From Tannerella forsythia (GTDB lineage Bacteria > Bacteroidota > Bacteroidia > Bacteroidales > Tannerellaceae): a stretch of DNA of 64,000 nt. The notes beneath the pieces were generated by a model. It ran no database searches and had not been told where the DNA came from. It saw only the letters and a list, made by a program, of their open reading frames with translations. Below, one piece after another: positions 1 through 9,453 of the stretch (the stretch's first letter is position 1; each line of letters opens with the position of its first letter). The position numbers and the translations under genes were made by a program. Location of the stretch: positions 1-64,000 of the forward strand of contig NZ_JUET01000058.1 in NCBI RefSeq assembly GCF_001006485.1, written 5' to 3'.

Positions 1-1
1 C

Positions 2-298
2 GAAGACGGAACGGTAACGCTCGTCTTTCCCAAAGTGGTCGAGCCGCTGACGATTCAACTCACGGGTGTGAGTCCCGTCTCGAACGTCTCGATCGATCGC
101 GGTTACGCCCTCCGTACGGAAGAGGGTACGCTTCATATCCGTACCGCAAAAGCAACGGACGCACAGATTTACTCGGTCACCGGACAGCTCGTTCATCGGA
201 CGCAGATCGCCCGGGGAGAAACCTCGATTCCGTTAGCGAAAGGCGTATACATCGTTACCCTCGACGGACAAATCAGACAGAAGGTGGTGATACGGTAA
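2..298 (+). CDS. 3' end of a secreted protein with T9SS C-terminal sorting domain (partial)
   Basis: The reading frame is open from the first bases of the window, so the gene starts upstream and only about 98 codons are visible. The last 75 residues have the layout of a type IX secretion C-terminal domain: a short beta-strand segment (LHIRTAKATDAQIYSVTGQ), a GETSIPLAKGVYIV block and a basic end (KVVIR). The same pattern closes the proteins at 48754-49866 and 49935-51557. In T9SS bacteria this domain directs export across the outer membrane and is removed when the protein is anchored at the cell surface. Nothing can be said about the function of the missing N-terminal part. A hairpin terminator follows. 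Confidence 0.8.
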   Translation, partial: EDGTVTLVFPKVVEPLTIQLTGVSPVSNVSIDRGYALRTEEGTLHIRTAKATDAQIYSVTGQLVHRTQIARGETSIPLAKGVYIVTLDGQIRQKVVIR

Positions 299-338
299 AA
301 AGCCGGGAGAGGAAAAGAAAAATACAATAAAGATGCAA

Positions 339-380
339 AGAGGGTGTGCTCAAACGCAATGTTGCGGGTGCACCCTCTTT
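339..380 (+). terminator. Hairpin between convergent genes
   Basis: The arms AGAGGGTG (339-346) and CACCCTCT (371-378) pair perfectly over 8 bp around a 24-base loop. The hairpin lies 41 bases after the stop codon of the secreted protein and before the 3' end of the opposing permease gene, so it probably ends rightward transcription. The following T-run is short. Confidence 0.5.
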
Positions 381-446
381 CGGTGTAAGAACGTGTGAAA
401 TAATCCTTCACCTCGGCCCTTACCCTACGGTAATCGTAATTTGTAA

Positions 447-1730
447 TTATTTAAGATTTCTCCTGTATGTCAGGTAGCCGATCAGCAAGTTGATCAGTCC
501 GAGCATGCATTCTTTTGTATGATTGAGAAAAGCGAAGGCAATCATCCATAATGAAGCGGCGATAAAGATGATCTGAAAAAGAGGAAAGGCCGGACTTTTG
601 AAATTCTCCGTGTTGTCAGGATGTGCTTTCTTCTTGTATCGGACAAGAATGACACCGAGTACGACGAGCAGGGTTGAGATGCTCAACAACACCCCGCAAT
701 AGATCATGATTTGTTCGAAGGTACCGCTCAGCAGCAGGGTCGTGCTGATGGCAAACTGCAGCCATAAGGCTCTCCGCGGTACATCATTGTCGCGCGCCTT
801 GAAGAAGCGCCAAAGCGGATATTCACGGGCGATGCCTGCCGTTACTCTTGGACCGATCCAGATCATGGCGCTGATGCCTGAGATGAGCAGCACCGAGAAT
901 CCCCATCCAAAACATGTTGCTGCTTGTTCGCCGAGCATCAAACGGATACCGGGAGTGGCAATGTCCAATTGCCCGACCAGTTCGTGCAAAGGGGTGTGTT
1001 TCAGAAAGACGAATTGCAGCAGTGTATACAGCGTTGTTACGATACATGTCCCGTAAATCAGCGATCGGGGAATAGCCTTTCTCGGATGCTTAAACTCTTC
1101 TGTAATGTATGTCGCCGCATTCCATCCCGAATAGGAATAGCTGACGTAGATCAGGCTGACGGCAAAGGCCGATGAACTGCATTCCCACAGGTAGTCGGTG
1201 TTGAAGAGGAGAGCATTATCTTTATTCGCAGGGAGATACAGGCCGACAATGATGATAGCCAGTATTAAGAGTACTTTAAAGACGGTGCTTATATTCTGGA
1301 AACGTGCGCTGTAACGCAGGTTGAACGTATGGATTGATGTAATCAGCAGGATGACGGCGACGGCTGTCCATACAGGCGGCATCAGTCTTATGGGTAGATA
1401 ATCGGCGAAAGCGAAAGCCGAGAGTGCGATTGGGGCAGCGAATCCGACGGTCAGCGAAATCCAGCCGGATAAATATCCGACGACGGGGTGATAGATGCGG
1501 GAGAGAAATGTAAATTCTCCTCCCGATTTCTTAATGAGTGTGCCGATTTCGGCATAACTGAAGGCACCGCTTAACGCGATAACGCCTCCGCATAACCATA
1601 GCGTCAGAATCGTAGCGGTGTTATGTAGCGAAACGAGCTGAAAGCCTAAGCTGGTAAACACTCCGGCACCGATCATGTTGGCTACCACGATCGATGTGCC
1701 GGTAAGTATGTTAATCTTGTTTTTCGACAC
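447..1730 (-). CDS. APC-family amino-acid permease
   Basis: The product is 427 aa, a normal length for an APC-superfamily permease, with about 12 hydrophobic segments. The N-terminus carries the family signature after a short cytosolic tail (TGTSIVVANMIGAGVFTSLG, residues 10-29), the unwound first helix that binds the substrate amino group. It should be an inner-membrane amino-acid or amine transporter; the substrate cannot be read from the sequence. It is the last gene of a leftward five-gene run, 10 bases after the lipoprotein gene, with the TonB receptor at the head. This context suggests that what crosses the outer membrane through that receptor may include a peptide or amino-acid derivative, but this is inference. 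Confidence 0.85.
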   Translation of the reverse strand: MSKNKINILTGTSIVVANMIGAGVFTSLGFQLVSLHNTATILTLWLCGGVIALSGAFSYAEIGTLIKKSGGEFTFLSRIYHPVVGYLSGWISLTVGFAAPIALSAFAFADYLPIRLMPPVWTAVAVILLITSIHTFNLRYSARFQNISTVFKVLLILAIIIVGLYLPANKDNALLFNTDYLWECSSSAFAVSLIYVSYSYSGWNAATYITEEFKHPRKAIPRSLIYGTCIVTTLYTLLQFVFLKHTPLHELVGQLDIATPGIRLMLGEQAATCFGWGFSVLLISGISAMIWIGPRVTAGIAREYPLWRFFKARDNDVPRRALWLQFAISTTLLLSGTFEQIMIYCGVLLSISTLLVVLGVILVRYKKKAHPDNTENFKSPAFPLFQIIFIAASLWMIAFAFLNHTKECMLGLINLLIGYLTYRRNLK

Positions 1731-1740
1731 CGGAGCCGGT

Positions 1741-2613
1741 CTATTTTAAACGTCCTTCTGCTGTCGCAGCATCGAGCAACAACCGATATGCCCGTATCGT
1801 ACTGTCGGCATTCAGGTAACGGTCTCTTAATTTTTCATACGTCTCCAACACCTTCGTCGAGCGGTGATAGAGCAAGGAATCCACTTCGCGCGAAGGTTCG
1901 TAGTCTTTGGGATACGCATAGACGAAATAACCTTCTTTGGATTGATGTGTGGGAATATTGAAAAAATTACGAGGCGTCGGTTGCTGTATGTCACGATGCG
2001 TATGGCTAGCCTCAACGAAAAAGTCGACGGCATAATCCGGATAACCGAACAGATACCCATACCCCCGGTACCGTTCGTAGATTCCTGCGTTCTCGATGGT
2101 CGAGACGACGGTGGCCGGGTCCGTACCGGGCACAAGACCATATTGTCCGAAGAAACTCTCCTTTGCCTTGAGTAGACTGTCTAAAAGACTGACACGCACA
2201 ACGCTTAACTGTATCGTGCGGATGCTGTCCTGATGTGCCCGATAAGGAATAAGGACAAAAGCCAGATCGGGCAGGCGGATTTCGTTGACGGCTTTCTGTA
2301 CACGCGACAGGCGGTCTAAGTACCGGCCTTTTTGGGTTCTGTCCACAATATTGGGACTGCTCCGTTTGGCAGAATCGGTATTGGCCAAAGGCATCCTGTA
2401 CAGCTTTAACGAACTCATCGGCTTGATGCGTCCCATAAGGGTGTAGACTGCTTCGCGGTCTAACCCTGTCTGTAAGATGGAATCGATTAATAAAGCGCTT
2501 TCATCGGGGGGAGTTTGTTCCGCTACCGTTCTTGGAAGGGTATGCTGGCTGCTTCTGCAACCGAGCAGTAAAAAAACGAGCAAGAACATACCCCAGCAAT
2601 ATTTCATTACCAT
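1741..2613 (-). CDS. Lipoprotein of unknown function
   Basis: The product is 290 aa with a lipoprotein signal: a short basic start, a hydrophobic run (MFLLVFLLL) and a lipobox ending in Cys (LLLGC, about residue 19). The rest is soluble, with many Arg, Asp and Tyr residues and no motif I recognise. Two starts are possible, the chosen ATG and an in-frame ATG two codons on (2607). It sits 35 bases after the DUF6850 barrel gene and 10 bases before the permease gene, so it is probably cotranscribed with the TonB operon and is likely anchored in the outer membrane. Confidence 0.7.
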   Translation of the reverse strand: MVMKYCWGMFLLVFLLLGCRSSQHTLPRTVAEQTPPDESALLIDSILQTGLDREAVYTLMGRIKPMSSLKLYRMPLANTDSAKRSSPNIVDRTQKGRYLDRLSRVQKAVNEIRLPDLAFVLIPYRAHQDSIRTIQLSVVRVSLLDSLLKAKESFFGQYGLVPGTDPATVVSTIENAGIYERYRGYGYLFGYPDYAVDFFVEASHTHRDIQQPTPRNFFNIPTHQSKEGYFVYAYPKDYEPSREVDSLLYHRSTKVLETYEKLRDRYLNADSTIRAYRLLLDAATAEGRLK

Positions 2614-2648
2614 ACTTGTTTCTTATTTTTTATGTTTCGATTTTGTCG

Positions 2649-4205
2649 TTAAAAATTGCATCCTATGCTGAATGATAGCATATTTCTGTTGCCGAAACTC
2701 TTGTTTTGCGCTTTGGCGTAAGAGGCATCCGCACGTACATATACGTTCACGTCGGCGGAGCGGTTTATTTTCTGCGAATAAACGCCCGAAAGATGCACGG
2801 CAAAAAATCCCGATGTATCATACTCGTTATCTCTCTTCTCTAACTGCGAATGAATCGGGTATTCTTTATAAGCCCCACCGTACAGATAGCTTCCGTCAAT
2901 GTTTTTTCCGTAGATCAGCCGGGTGCCCACCAGCAGCTTTTTCGACAACTTGTCCGACAAGGTAAAATTACGCTTCCCGAAACCTTCGAATATGATATTT
3001 CGTGCGTGTTTTCTGCTTTTGGGCAAAAGATAATTGTCATCCAGATCAGTATAGTTTACTTTACCGCCAAGCAGATAGGTGTACTCGTCGCCCTGATTCT
3101 TTGTCCACGAATATCCGACACTCAGGAATTTGCTCGCATAGGTCGAACGGATGCTCTTATACAGTGTGACGTATCCTTTGAATGTCTCGGTATCGTCGAA
3201 CTTCGTAACATATTCGATGCCCTTCACCATGCGTTGCATATATTCGAGATCAAGGTAATGCGTATGATCCTCCCCTTTCGTTTTGAGCGATGCTTTTTGA
3301 TGCCACACACGATCGATGACCGTACCTTCTTTCCGCGGGTTCGTAAACGAAACTTCGGCGTCTTCTACACTCGTGAGATAGTTACCCGTCAGCATCAGAT
3401 CGATGCTTCCCGAGTAGTGATACTGCAAGCCTGCTCCAAGGCTTTTACGGATGTAATTCGTCGTTCTTCCGCTGCCGATACCGATGATGGCATTGCCCAA
3501 ACCGCGCAGTTCGTAGAACGGCTGATCGATATAGACGTTTACATTAGACATATTCGATTCTTCCTTGAATACCCCGTATTCGAGATTCAAGCCGATGTGA
3601 TTGCCACTATTGACGGAATAAACCACTCCGGGACGGACGGAAAGTTTCATCGCATAATTCTCCGTGCGGATATCGCGTTGCTTGGCTGCCAGATAAGCGT
3701 AATATTCCCCTCCGACACCGAATAACCATTTCTCTCCGATAGCCGGAAAATTGATCTTATATTCCAGTTCGTAATACTGGTTGTTCCAGTCGCTCGAGAG
3801 CGTATCGGCCACGAAGTAAGGCATGCCGCGGTAGGGATTAATCAGCGAAGCGTTAAATCGGGCATCCTTGACTGCGTTTCGTGTGTAATCGAATCGTCCC
3901 CAGAAATAGAAGTCACGAATGTTTACCCCGCCTTCGGTATTTAGCGTAAGGCTCTTATTCTTGTCTCCTTCCATCACCCGATGATAATTGCCGTTCTCCA
4001 GCGTATATCCTCCGGAGAGTGTCGCGTAGCTTTTCGATGGATCGAGTTTCAGACCGGCTGCGTTCGACGATTGATTCCAGATCCAAGTCATTTTCATCTT
4101 TTCGGTTGCTGCCGGCGAGAGGCCGGCTTCCTGTGCTGACATAACGGCGACCGACGAAAGGAAAAGCCAGAAGAGAAATTGCTTCTTATATGTTGTTCGT
4201 TGCAT
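2649..4205 (-). CDS. DUF6850-type outer-membrane beta-barrel protein
   Basis: The product is 518 aa. It has a signal peptide (hydrophobic FLFWLFLSSVAVMSA, cleaved about residue 24). The mature part is full of alternating amphipathic strands rich in Tyr, Gly and Asn, and the chain ends in the typical barrel closure (LSFSIGCNF, aromatic last residue). This matches the DUF6850 barrel proteins that accompany DUF4876 lipoproteins and TonB receptors in Bacteroidales; I assign the family from memory of its pattern. It follows the DUF4876 gene by 25 bases. It is probably an accessory outer-membrane channel or receptor partner; no substrate can be named. Confidence 0.7.
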   Translation of the reverse strand: MQRTTYKKQFLFWLFLSSVAVMSAQEAGLSPAATEKMKMTWIWNQSSNAAGLKLDPSKSYATLSGGYTLENGNYHRVMEGDKNKSLTLNTEGGVNIRDFYFWGRFDYTRNAVKDARFNASLINPYRGMPYFVADTLSSDWNNQYYELEYKINFPAIGEKWLFGVGGEYYAYLAAKQRDIRTENYAMKLSVRPGVVYSVNSGNHIGLNLEYGVFKEESNMSNVNVYIDQPFYELRGLGNAIIGIGSGRTTNYIRKSLGAGLQYHYSGSIDLMLTGNYLTSVEDAEVSFTNPRKEGTVIDRVWHQKASLKTKGEDHTHYLDLEYMQRMVKGIEYVTKFDDTETFKGYVTLYKSIRSTYASKFLSVGYSWTKNQGDEYTYLLGGKVNYTDLDDNYLLPKSRKHARNIIFEGFGKRNFTLSDKLSKKLLVGTRLIYGKNIDGSYLYGGAYKEYPIHSQLEKRDNEYDTSGFFAVHLSGVYSQKINRSADVNVYVRADASYAKAQNKSFGNRNMLSFSIGCNF

Positions 4206-4230
4206 AGCGTTTTTTACTTAAAAATGATAC

Positions 4231-5466
4231 TTATTTTAGGGTGTGATTCCAGCTCGGCATTTTGGCGTTGTAGCGTCTGAACATGGGAACGACCCCTCTT
4301 TCAAAATCTTCCGTGCTATTGTTGGTATCTTGCAAAAAAGGAGTCCCATCAGGGTTCTCTCCGATCTTTTTACGGGCGACCCCGAGTGAATTATAGGTCG
4401 CACCGACGGTCGTGATTCCGGCATCCAGTACGCCCGGCATGCGCTTGGCATTGACTTTCGTTTCATCGTCTACGGCTTCTACACCGTCCAACACATACTC
4501 AATCGGAATCTTTGCATAGAGTTTCTTGGATGAACTGCTCTGATCCTTTGCTTGTAATGCCGGATTGTTTACCGGATCATACGTTTCTCCTTCGGGTACT
4601 TTGAAAATAACGTAGGCGCCACCGAAAATAGAAGTTAAATATTGGGGTGACCTTCCTTTGTCGGCCTTCCCGTCAAAGTAGACATGTTCCATATCGAAAG
4701 CCGGTTGATCCGGGAACTTCGGATTGTTCATATTGAACTCGAACTCGGAGCTGGAACAGTCGACCGGTGAATTCGGATTATAAATCTCGAGCTTATGATT
4801 AGCTGCGAACTGTGAAATCACACAGCTTTCGCCGGGTTTCAGAGGGTAAGTCGTTCCATTTCCGGGGAATTTCCATATCCGATCGGTGTAGACATATTTG
4901 TCGCCGTCCTCCTGAGGCCACACGGGAAGGATGGGAGTGGCTTTCGTCGGATACAGATTCGCAAAATAAATGTCATCTAAGTAAAGCGTTTCTTCCGAAT
5001 TGTTATAAATTTCGTAAAACTGATTTCGGAAATAGAAGTTGGCCGTTCCCGAATAAAAGATTTCTTTGAACACAAGGGGGCTTATTTTCTGACCGGAAAT
5101 AGGCAAATCAATCGTCGAACGATGATTCAATACGGGATGGTTCACTAAACTGCCGTTTAAATAATACCATACGCCTTCCTTGTTTTTTAATTTTCCCGAG
5201 ACGACGATGCTGTACATTCCGGGAATCAGATCGCCAATCTCTACGGTCGAGGAAGTGAGTTCTTTTTCCACGCGGATCCCTTCGGTATAGTTGTTCAAAA
5301 TAAGTTTCAGTCCGCTTGTGCCGTCAAAACCGGGCACTGTGATTTCGGGCCGAATAGTGACGGATATCGGCGTTATTTCTTTTGTTCCGAGTGCATCGGA
5401 AAACGAGTCGCATGATGCCAGAAAAGACACCAGCCCGATGAGTGCAAGATATATTTTTTTGTGCAT
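4231..5466 (-). CDS. DUF4876-type surface lipoprotein
   Basis: The product is 411 aa with a lipobox (LVSFLASC, Cys about residue 19). An N-terminal beta-sandwich-like region covers about residues 30-125 (PISVTIRPEITVPG at the front, then repeated hydrophobic strands). A longer domain follows, with a FYEIYNNSEETLYLDDIYFAN segment resembling a lamin-tail/CNA-like fold. The arrangement fits DUF4876 proteins found next to TonB receptors in Bacteroidales. It is 13 bases from the receptor gene and 25 bases from the DUF6850 gene, so these three most likely form one uptake unit, with this protein as a surface substrate-binding partner. The ligand is unknown. Confidence 0.7.
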   Translation of the reverse strand: MHKKIYLALIGLVSFLASCDSFSDALGTKEITPISVTIRPEITVPGFDGTSGLKLILNNYTEGIRVEKELTSSTVEIGDLIPGMYSIVVSGKLKNKEGVWYYLNGSLVNHPVLNHRSTIDLPISGQKISPLVFKEIFYSGTANFYFRNQFYEIYNNSEETLYLDDIYFANLYPTKATPILPVWPQEDGDKYVYTDRIWKFPGNGTTYPLKPGESCVISQFAANHKLEIYNPNSPVDCSSSEFEFNMNNPKFPDQPAFDMEHVYFDGKADKGRSPQYLTSIFGGAYVIFKVPEGETYDPVNNPALQAKDQSSSSKKLYAKIPIEYVLDGVEAVDDETKVNAKRMPGVLDAGITTVGATYNSLGVARKKIGENPDGTPFLQDTNNSTEDFERGVVPMFRRYNAKMPSWNHTLK

Positions 5467-5479
5467 AGTCCAACGTATA

Positions 5480-8338
5480 TTAATGGATTAATAAATTTAC
5501 TTCTAATCCGAAGAAGAAGTCTTTTACAGGGAGAAATCCTTCGCCCCCTTGATGATACGAGCCGGGGCTGCGCTTGGATTCCACAACCGGATAATATCTG
5601 AACATATTGTTCGCAAAGAAGGAGACACGCATAAAATTGCGTATTTCTTTTGTTATATTGATATTGAAATTGAATAACGGCGGGATGGATTCAACAATGT
5701 ACAAGGCATCGTTGCGTCGACGAAGGATGGATTTAAACTCTGGTTCATCCTTCTTCGAAGGGTCGAAGTCGTATTGTTTTCCGTCGTTCTTGGAGATATA
5801 AGCTACCGGGACGGTATCATTGCCGAAAGTATAACGGTCTCGCTGGCTCCAAACGGTTTCCATTGTGAGGGTAACCACAAATCCTATTTCGGGGATGTTA
5901 TGTGTTGCCCGTAGAGCTGTCGAGAACCGGTCGGTTTTATGTTTGGACATCGCTGGGCCGTACAGTCCGACGTGGGTGCGCGAAGCGCCTCCTTCACCGC
6001 TGTTGTCATAATAGGTATAGGTGTCCTGATAATTCTCGTTCTCCATGTAGGCGCCCGAAAAAGAAAAGGCGGTGCGAATGGCGTCAATCCGGTTGATGCG
6101 TAAATCGAACTCAACGCCTTGGCTGTTCATGACCAAATGGTTGGAGGGAACATAATATTTCGCCAACACGGGATGAGCGGCCGATAATTTGTAAACCGGT
6201 TGATTCTTGCCTCCCGCGCGTTTATATTGTTTAAAAGTAACCGGATTGAACCTGGGAGACATGGAATAGCCATTCTTCAAGTGTTCTTTAAATGCGGTGA
6301 CATACAGTTGGAAGTCATCGAACAGGAAATCTGCTCCGAGCTCCGCTTTCGTGTTGGTCGCCGCTTTCAGGTCATGATTTCGGGTGTCGAAGACCCGTGT
6401 CGTTGTCATAAAGATACGCTGATCTTCGGGAATCTTATCGTTCGGCATCTCGTTGATGTTGATATATTCGAAGTACGCTTTCTCCGGATACAAATAAACC
6501 AGAGTAGGCATCTTCGCTGTCACGCCGTATCCCGCTTTCAGGAAAACCTTTTGAGGAATCACTTCGAATGAGGCGTTAATACGGGGGGATAAGACGTTCT
6601 CTACGTCTTTCATCATATCGTATCGTAATCCCGCCTGAACACGTAATTGGTTGTTAGGGGTAAGGTGTGCGGTCAAGTTCTCTTCCACAAAGAACGAACC
6701 GTGCCGGATAAAGGGTATGTCTTTGTAAGCACGCGGTCTGAACGTGGCGTTGAGCGCTTGTAAATTACGGTAAGGCGGAGCCATCCGGTCAAAGACTTTC
6801 CCTTTCCCGACATTACCCTCCAAGCGGTATTCTCCTCCGAGCAGTATCCGATGATCCGTTTTACCCCATCGTTTAAACAACGTGGCCGATAATTTGGCAA
6901 AGGCGTTGATCTCTTTTCCGTAAATATCATATTTCCCTTTATAGGTGGAAGGCAGGAATACGGCCCGATCCGAAGGATTTACGTGCGTATAGTCGGTAAT
7001 CTTTTTCCCGTCCACGTCATATAAATCAAGGCCGGGCTTGTTGGTGATGACTGCTCCGTCGACCGTCGTCATGGAATAGGGAGCATTCGCCGCTGTATAC
7101 AATTCTTCGTAATGACTTTTTTTATCCGTATAGCTTCCGGATAATGCGTACCTAATATTCTTCAGCCAGCTTTTATTTTTAAAATAGATGGTCCCGTTCG
7201 TGTTTAAAGATAACTTGGCATCTTTACCGCTTGATACTGTCTCCGTGATTTTATCGTCCGGATTACGGTCTCGTTTAGCCTGTCCGTACATAAAATCGAC
7301 GATGGTATTACTCTTCCATCGATTGTTTAAATACACATTGGAGTAGATGGCCTTGGATGAGAAGCGCCGATAATATCGATACGACTGAACCGGCGTATTT
7401 ACATTATAAGTATAGTCGGCACTCAGGTTTAAATCGCCGCGGTTCTTCCCGAGGTTGGTACCTCTCTGTGCAAAGAAATGGTAGATATTCGGGTTCGTCC
7501 GCGCCTTAACGGTTAATGGGGTCTTACCGGCTTTCGATTTGACTAAGACGGCCCCCGACGTTAAATCGCCATATTCTGCCGAGGGGATACCCCGTATCAC
7601 TTCGACCGATTCGATATTCTCGAGCGAGATGTTTCTTGTGTCAAGCCCTCCTCCCGGCGAAGCCGTTCCTCCCAACGCACCTAAATTTCCTAACACGGCA
7701 GGGTGCATAGCTTGCAGGTTTGCATTGTTCGAGAGCGGTGATCCGTCTTGTATAATGGTGGCACCAAGGGCATTCATCGCCGATTCGCCCCAGCCGTTTG
7801 GATTGCCTACGGTGCGGATATTGATCTGAGAAGCATAGTTCAGATTGGGATTAGCGGTGATTCCTCCCGGCAGTAAGGCTAGTACATTATTTAAACTGAC
7901 CGATTGAAGGTGTTCGATCGCTTTATGAGAGATTGTTGAGGAAGTCGATTGTCCGCTCTGTCCGGGTTCTACGGTTACAACGACCTCTTTTAACCGGAAA
8001 TTGTCTTCTTTTAAGATAAAGTCAACACTCGTATCGGTATGTATTTTCAAGAGTGTGTCTACGGTGACTTTCCCAATGAAAGATACTTTTAACCTGATTT
8101 CACCTTCGAAAATGGGAGTAAGAGTGTAATCTCCGTTTACATCGCTTGTTGTGCCGATGCCGGAAGCTTCAATGATAAGTGAAGCACCGGGAAGAGGCTG
8201 TTTTTGATGCCTTGTTGACATTTCATATACGGTTCCCCGCAGAGAAAACTTCTTTTGGCTCAACAGAGGAACCGCGTTAAAAGACAGACCTGCTATTCCG
8301 AAGAGGATAAGCAGGATTTTTCGTTTTGTTGTTATCAT
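5480..8338 (-). CDS. TonB-dependent outer-membrane receptor
   Basis: The product is 952 aa, a full-length receptor. The parts in order are: a signal peptide (about 1-27); a carboxypeptidase-regulatory-like beta-sandwich (about 32-115) containing the usual GTTSDVNGDYTL turn; a plug (about 120-255) with RNISLENIESVEVIRG and an SAEYGDLTSGAV block; and a 22-strand-type barrel ending in an aromatic-rich strand (FFFGLEVNLLIH). It uses TonB/ExbBD energy to import a ligand too large for porins. It heads a tight operon with DUF4876, DUF6850, a lipoprotein and an amino-acid permease. Its promoter carries the AATCCC-type dyad shared by four other promoters here. The ligand cannot be read from the sequence. 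Confidence 0.92.
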   Translation of the reverse strand: MITTKRKILLILFGIAGLSFNAVPLLSQKKFSLRGTVYEMSTRHQKQPLPGASLIIEASGIGTTSDVNGDYTLTPIFEGEIRLKVSFIGKVTVDTLLKIHTDTSVDFILKEDNFRLKEVVVTVEPGQSGQSTSSTISHKAIEHLQSVSLNNVLALLPGGITANPNLNYASQINIRTVGNPNGWGESAMNALGATIIQDGSPLSNNANLQAMHPAVLGNLGALGGTASPGGGLDTRNISLENIESVEVIRGIPSAEYGDLTSGAVLVKSKAGKTPLTVKARTNPNIYHFFAQRGTNLGKNRGDLNLSADYTYNVNTPVQSYRYYRRFSSKAIYSNVYLNNRWKSNTIVDFMYGQAKRDRNPDDKITETVSSGKDAKLSLNTNGTIYFKNKSWLKNIRYALSGSYTDKKSHYEELYTAANAPYSMTTVDGAVITNKPGLDLYDVDGKKITDYTHVNPSDRAVFLPSTYKGKYDIYGKEINAFAKLSATLFKRWGKTDHRILLGGEYRLEGNVGKGKVFDRMAPPYRNLQALNATFRPRAYKDIPFIRHGSFFVEENLTAHLTPNNQLRVQAGLRYDMMKDVENVLSPRINASFEVIPQKVFLKAGYGVTAKMPTLVYLYPEKAYFEYININEMPNDKIPEDQRIFMTTTRVFDTRNHDLKAATNTKAELGADFLFDDFQLYVTAFKEHLKNGYSMSPRFNPVTFKQYKRAGGKNQPVYKLSAAHPVLAKYYVPSNHLVMNSQGVEFDLRINRIDAIRTAFSFSGAYMENENYQDTYTYYDNSGEGGASRTHVGLYGPAMSKHKTDRFSTALRATHNIPEIGFVVTLTMETVWSQRDRYTFGNDTVPVAYISKNDGKQYDFDPSKKDEPEFKSILRRRNDALYIVESIPPLFNFNINITKEIRNFMRVSFFANNMFRYYPVVESKRSPGSYHQGGEGFLPVKDFFFGLEVNLLIH

Positions 8339-8425
8339 AGTTCTTAGTGCATATATTGGTCAGACATTCATTTTCTTTTTTGTACCCAACCATCTTTCTT
8401 TTGTCTGTGTTTTTTTTTTTGAGGC

Positions 8426-8475
8426 GCAAAGATAAAAAATCACAGGTTACAAATCAATCCCTATTTTTGGGGATA
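8426..8475 (-). promoter_or_regulatory. Promoter of the TonB operon with AATCCC-type dyad
   Basis: On the minus strand the -7 element is TATCTTTGC (8426-8434) and the -33 element is ATTG (8455-8458), exactly 20 bases apart. The -33 element is the end of a 20-bp dyad (8456-8475), read on the minus strand as TATCCC-N8-GGGATT. The same dyad, in the same position relative to -33 and -7, occurs upstream of four other genes in this window. The leader to the TonB receptor start is about 80 bases. Confidence 0.7.
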
Positions 8476-8560
8476 TTGAAAAGTGGGTTTTTCGATTAGG
8501 AGCCATGAGAAAGATAAGGATGGATCAAAGATTCGTGATAAAAAACAGATCCTGTACCGG

Positions 8561-8592
8561 TTGTTCATCCGAAAAAAAAACTATACCTTTGC
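8561..8592 (+). promoter_or_regulatory. Promoter of the patatin-amylase pair
   Basis: The -7 element TACCTTTGC (8584-8592) is a perfect TAnnTTTG match, with TTGTTC (8561-8566) in the -33 position. It lies downstream of a possible GTG start at 8483 and 20 bases before the ATG at 8612, so it decides in favour of the shorter patatin protein. Confidence 0.65.
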
Positions 8593-8611
8593 CAGACAAA
8601 GTTTGAGGGTG

Positions 8612-9445
8612 ATGAAAAAAGGCACAAGAAAACGATATCGATTGGGATTGGCGCTAAGTGGAGGCGGAGCAAGAGGCTTTGCACATATTGGCGTGTTCAA
8701 GCTATTGGAAGAGTGTGGTATTCGTCCGGATGTGATCGTCGGAACGAGTGCCGGAGCACTGATGGGGACTTTATTTGCTGCCGGTCATGCGGCAGATGAA
8801 ATCAAACGGATGTTTACGGGGCGGGAATTTTCGGAGTTTGCACAACTGCAAATCCCGAAGGCCGGTTTATTTGACAGTAACCGTTTTAGCCGGTTTGTCG
8901 AACGTCATCTGCGGGTGAAGACATTCGAGGAACTTCAAACTCCGATGATTGTTGTCGCCACGGATCTCGATCACGGGTGCAGCCATCACTTCTCATCCGG
9001 TCCTATTGCTGAACCGATTCGTGCATCATGCAGTATTCCGATCATTTTTAATCCAGTGATAATCGACGGAATCCATTATGTGGATGGTGGACTTTTTCAT
9101 AATTTTCCCGTGTCGGTGATCCGTGATCTCTGCGATGTGGTGATTGGGGTGAATGTGAACCCGTATACGTCACCCAAATACAGCCAAAACATTTACAGCA
9201 TTGCCGAACGATCGTTTCACTATCTCTTTGAGGCGAACACAGCAAAAGACCGCACCAATTGCGATTTGTTGATTGAGACGGCAGAGTTCGGAAAATATAG
9301 AATGTTCGATCTGAAGAATGTCGACCTTATCGTGGATGTCGGGTATCGTACAGCTCTCAAGACATTCCACAAGTTCGTGAAGGCTTCGGACAAGAAAGAG
9401 TTACTCATTCATGCCTTTTTGGACAGAAATGCGACTATTACTTAA
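8612..9445 (+). CDS. Patatin-like phospholipase
   Basis: The product is 277 aa with all patatin signatures: the glycine-rich oxyanion loop (ALSGGGARGFAHIG, about 14-27), the nucleophile elbow GTSAG with Ser46, and the DGG motif with Asp158 completing the Ser-Asp dyad. No signal peptide is seen, so it resembles the cytoplasmic or membrane-associated RssA/YchK group (lipid acyl hydrolases) rather than the long secreted patatins. An in-frame GTG at 8483 would add 43 residues, but the promoter lies inside that extension and the added segment is basic and non-conserved in character. The next gene, a GH13 enzyme, begins 8 bases after the stop, so the two are cotranscribed; the reason for pairing is not obvious. 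Confidence 0.9.
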   Translation: MKKGTRKRYRLGLALSGGGARGFAHIGVFKLLEECGIRPDVIVGTSAGALMGTLFAAGHAADEIKRMFTGREFSEFAQLQIPKAGLFDSNRFSRFVERHLRVKTFEELQTPMIVVATDLDHGCSHHFSSGPIAEPIRASCSIPIIFNPVIIDGIHYVDGGLFHNFPVSVIRDLCDVVIGVNVNPYTSPKYSQNIYSIAERSFHYLFEANTAKDRTNCDLLIETAEFGKYRMFDLKNVDLIVDVGYRTALKTFHKFVKASDKKELLIHAFLDRNATIT

Positions 9446-9453
9446 TAAATGTT

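Noticed and set aside
2850-3725. A 291-codon plus-strand frame inside the DUF6850 gene
   Set aside because: The minus-strand frame has a signal peptide and barrel pattern and sits in an operon; the plus frame is its shadow.
8483-8611. N-terminal extension of the patatin protein from a GTG start
   Set aside because: The segment contains the promoter of the gene and encodes a basic, non-family sequence; the ATG at 8612 starts just before the conserved part.
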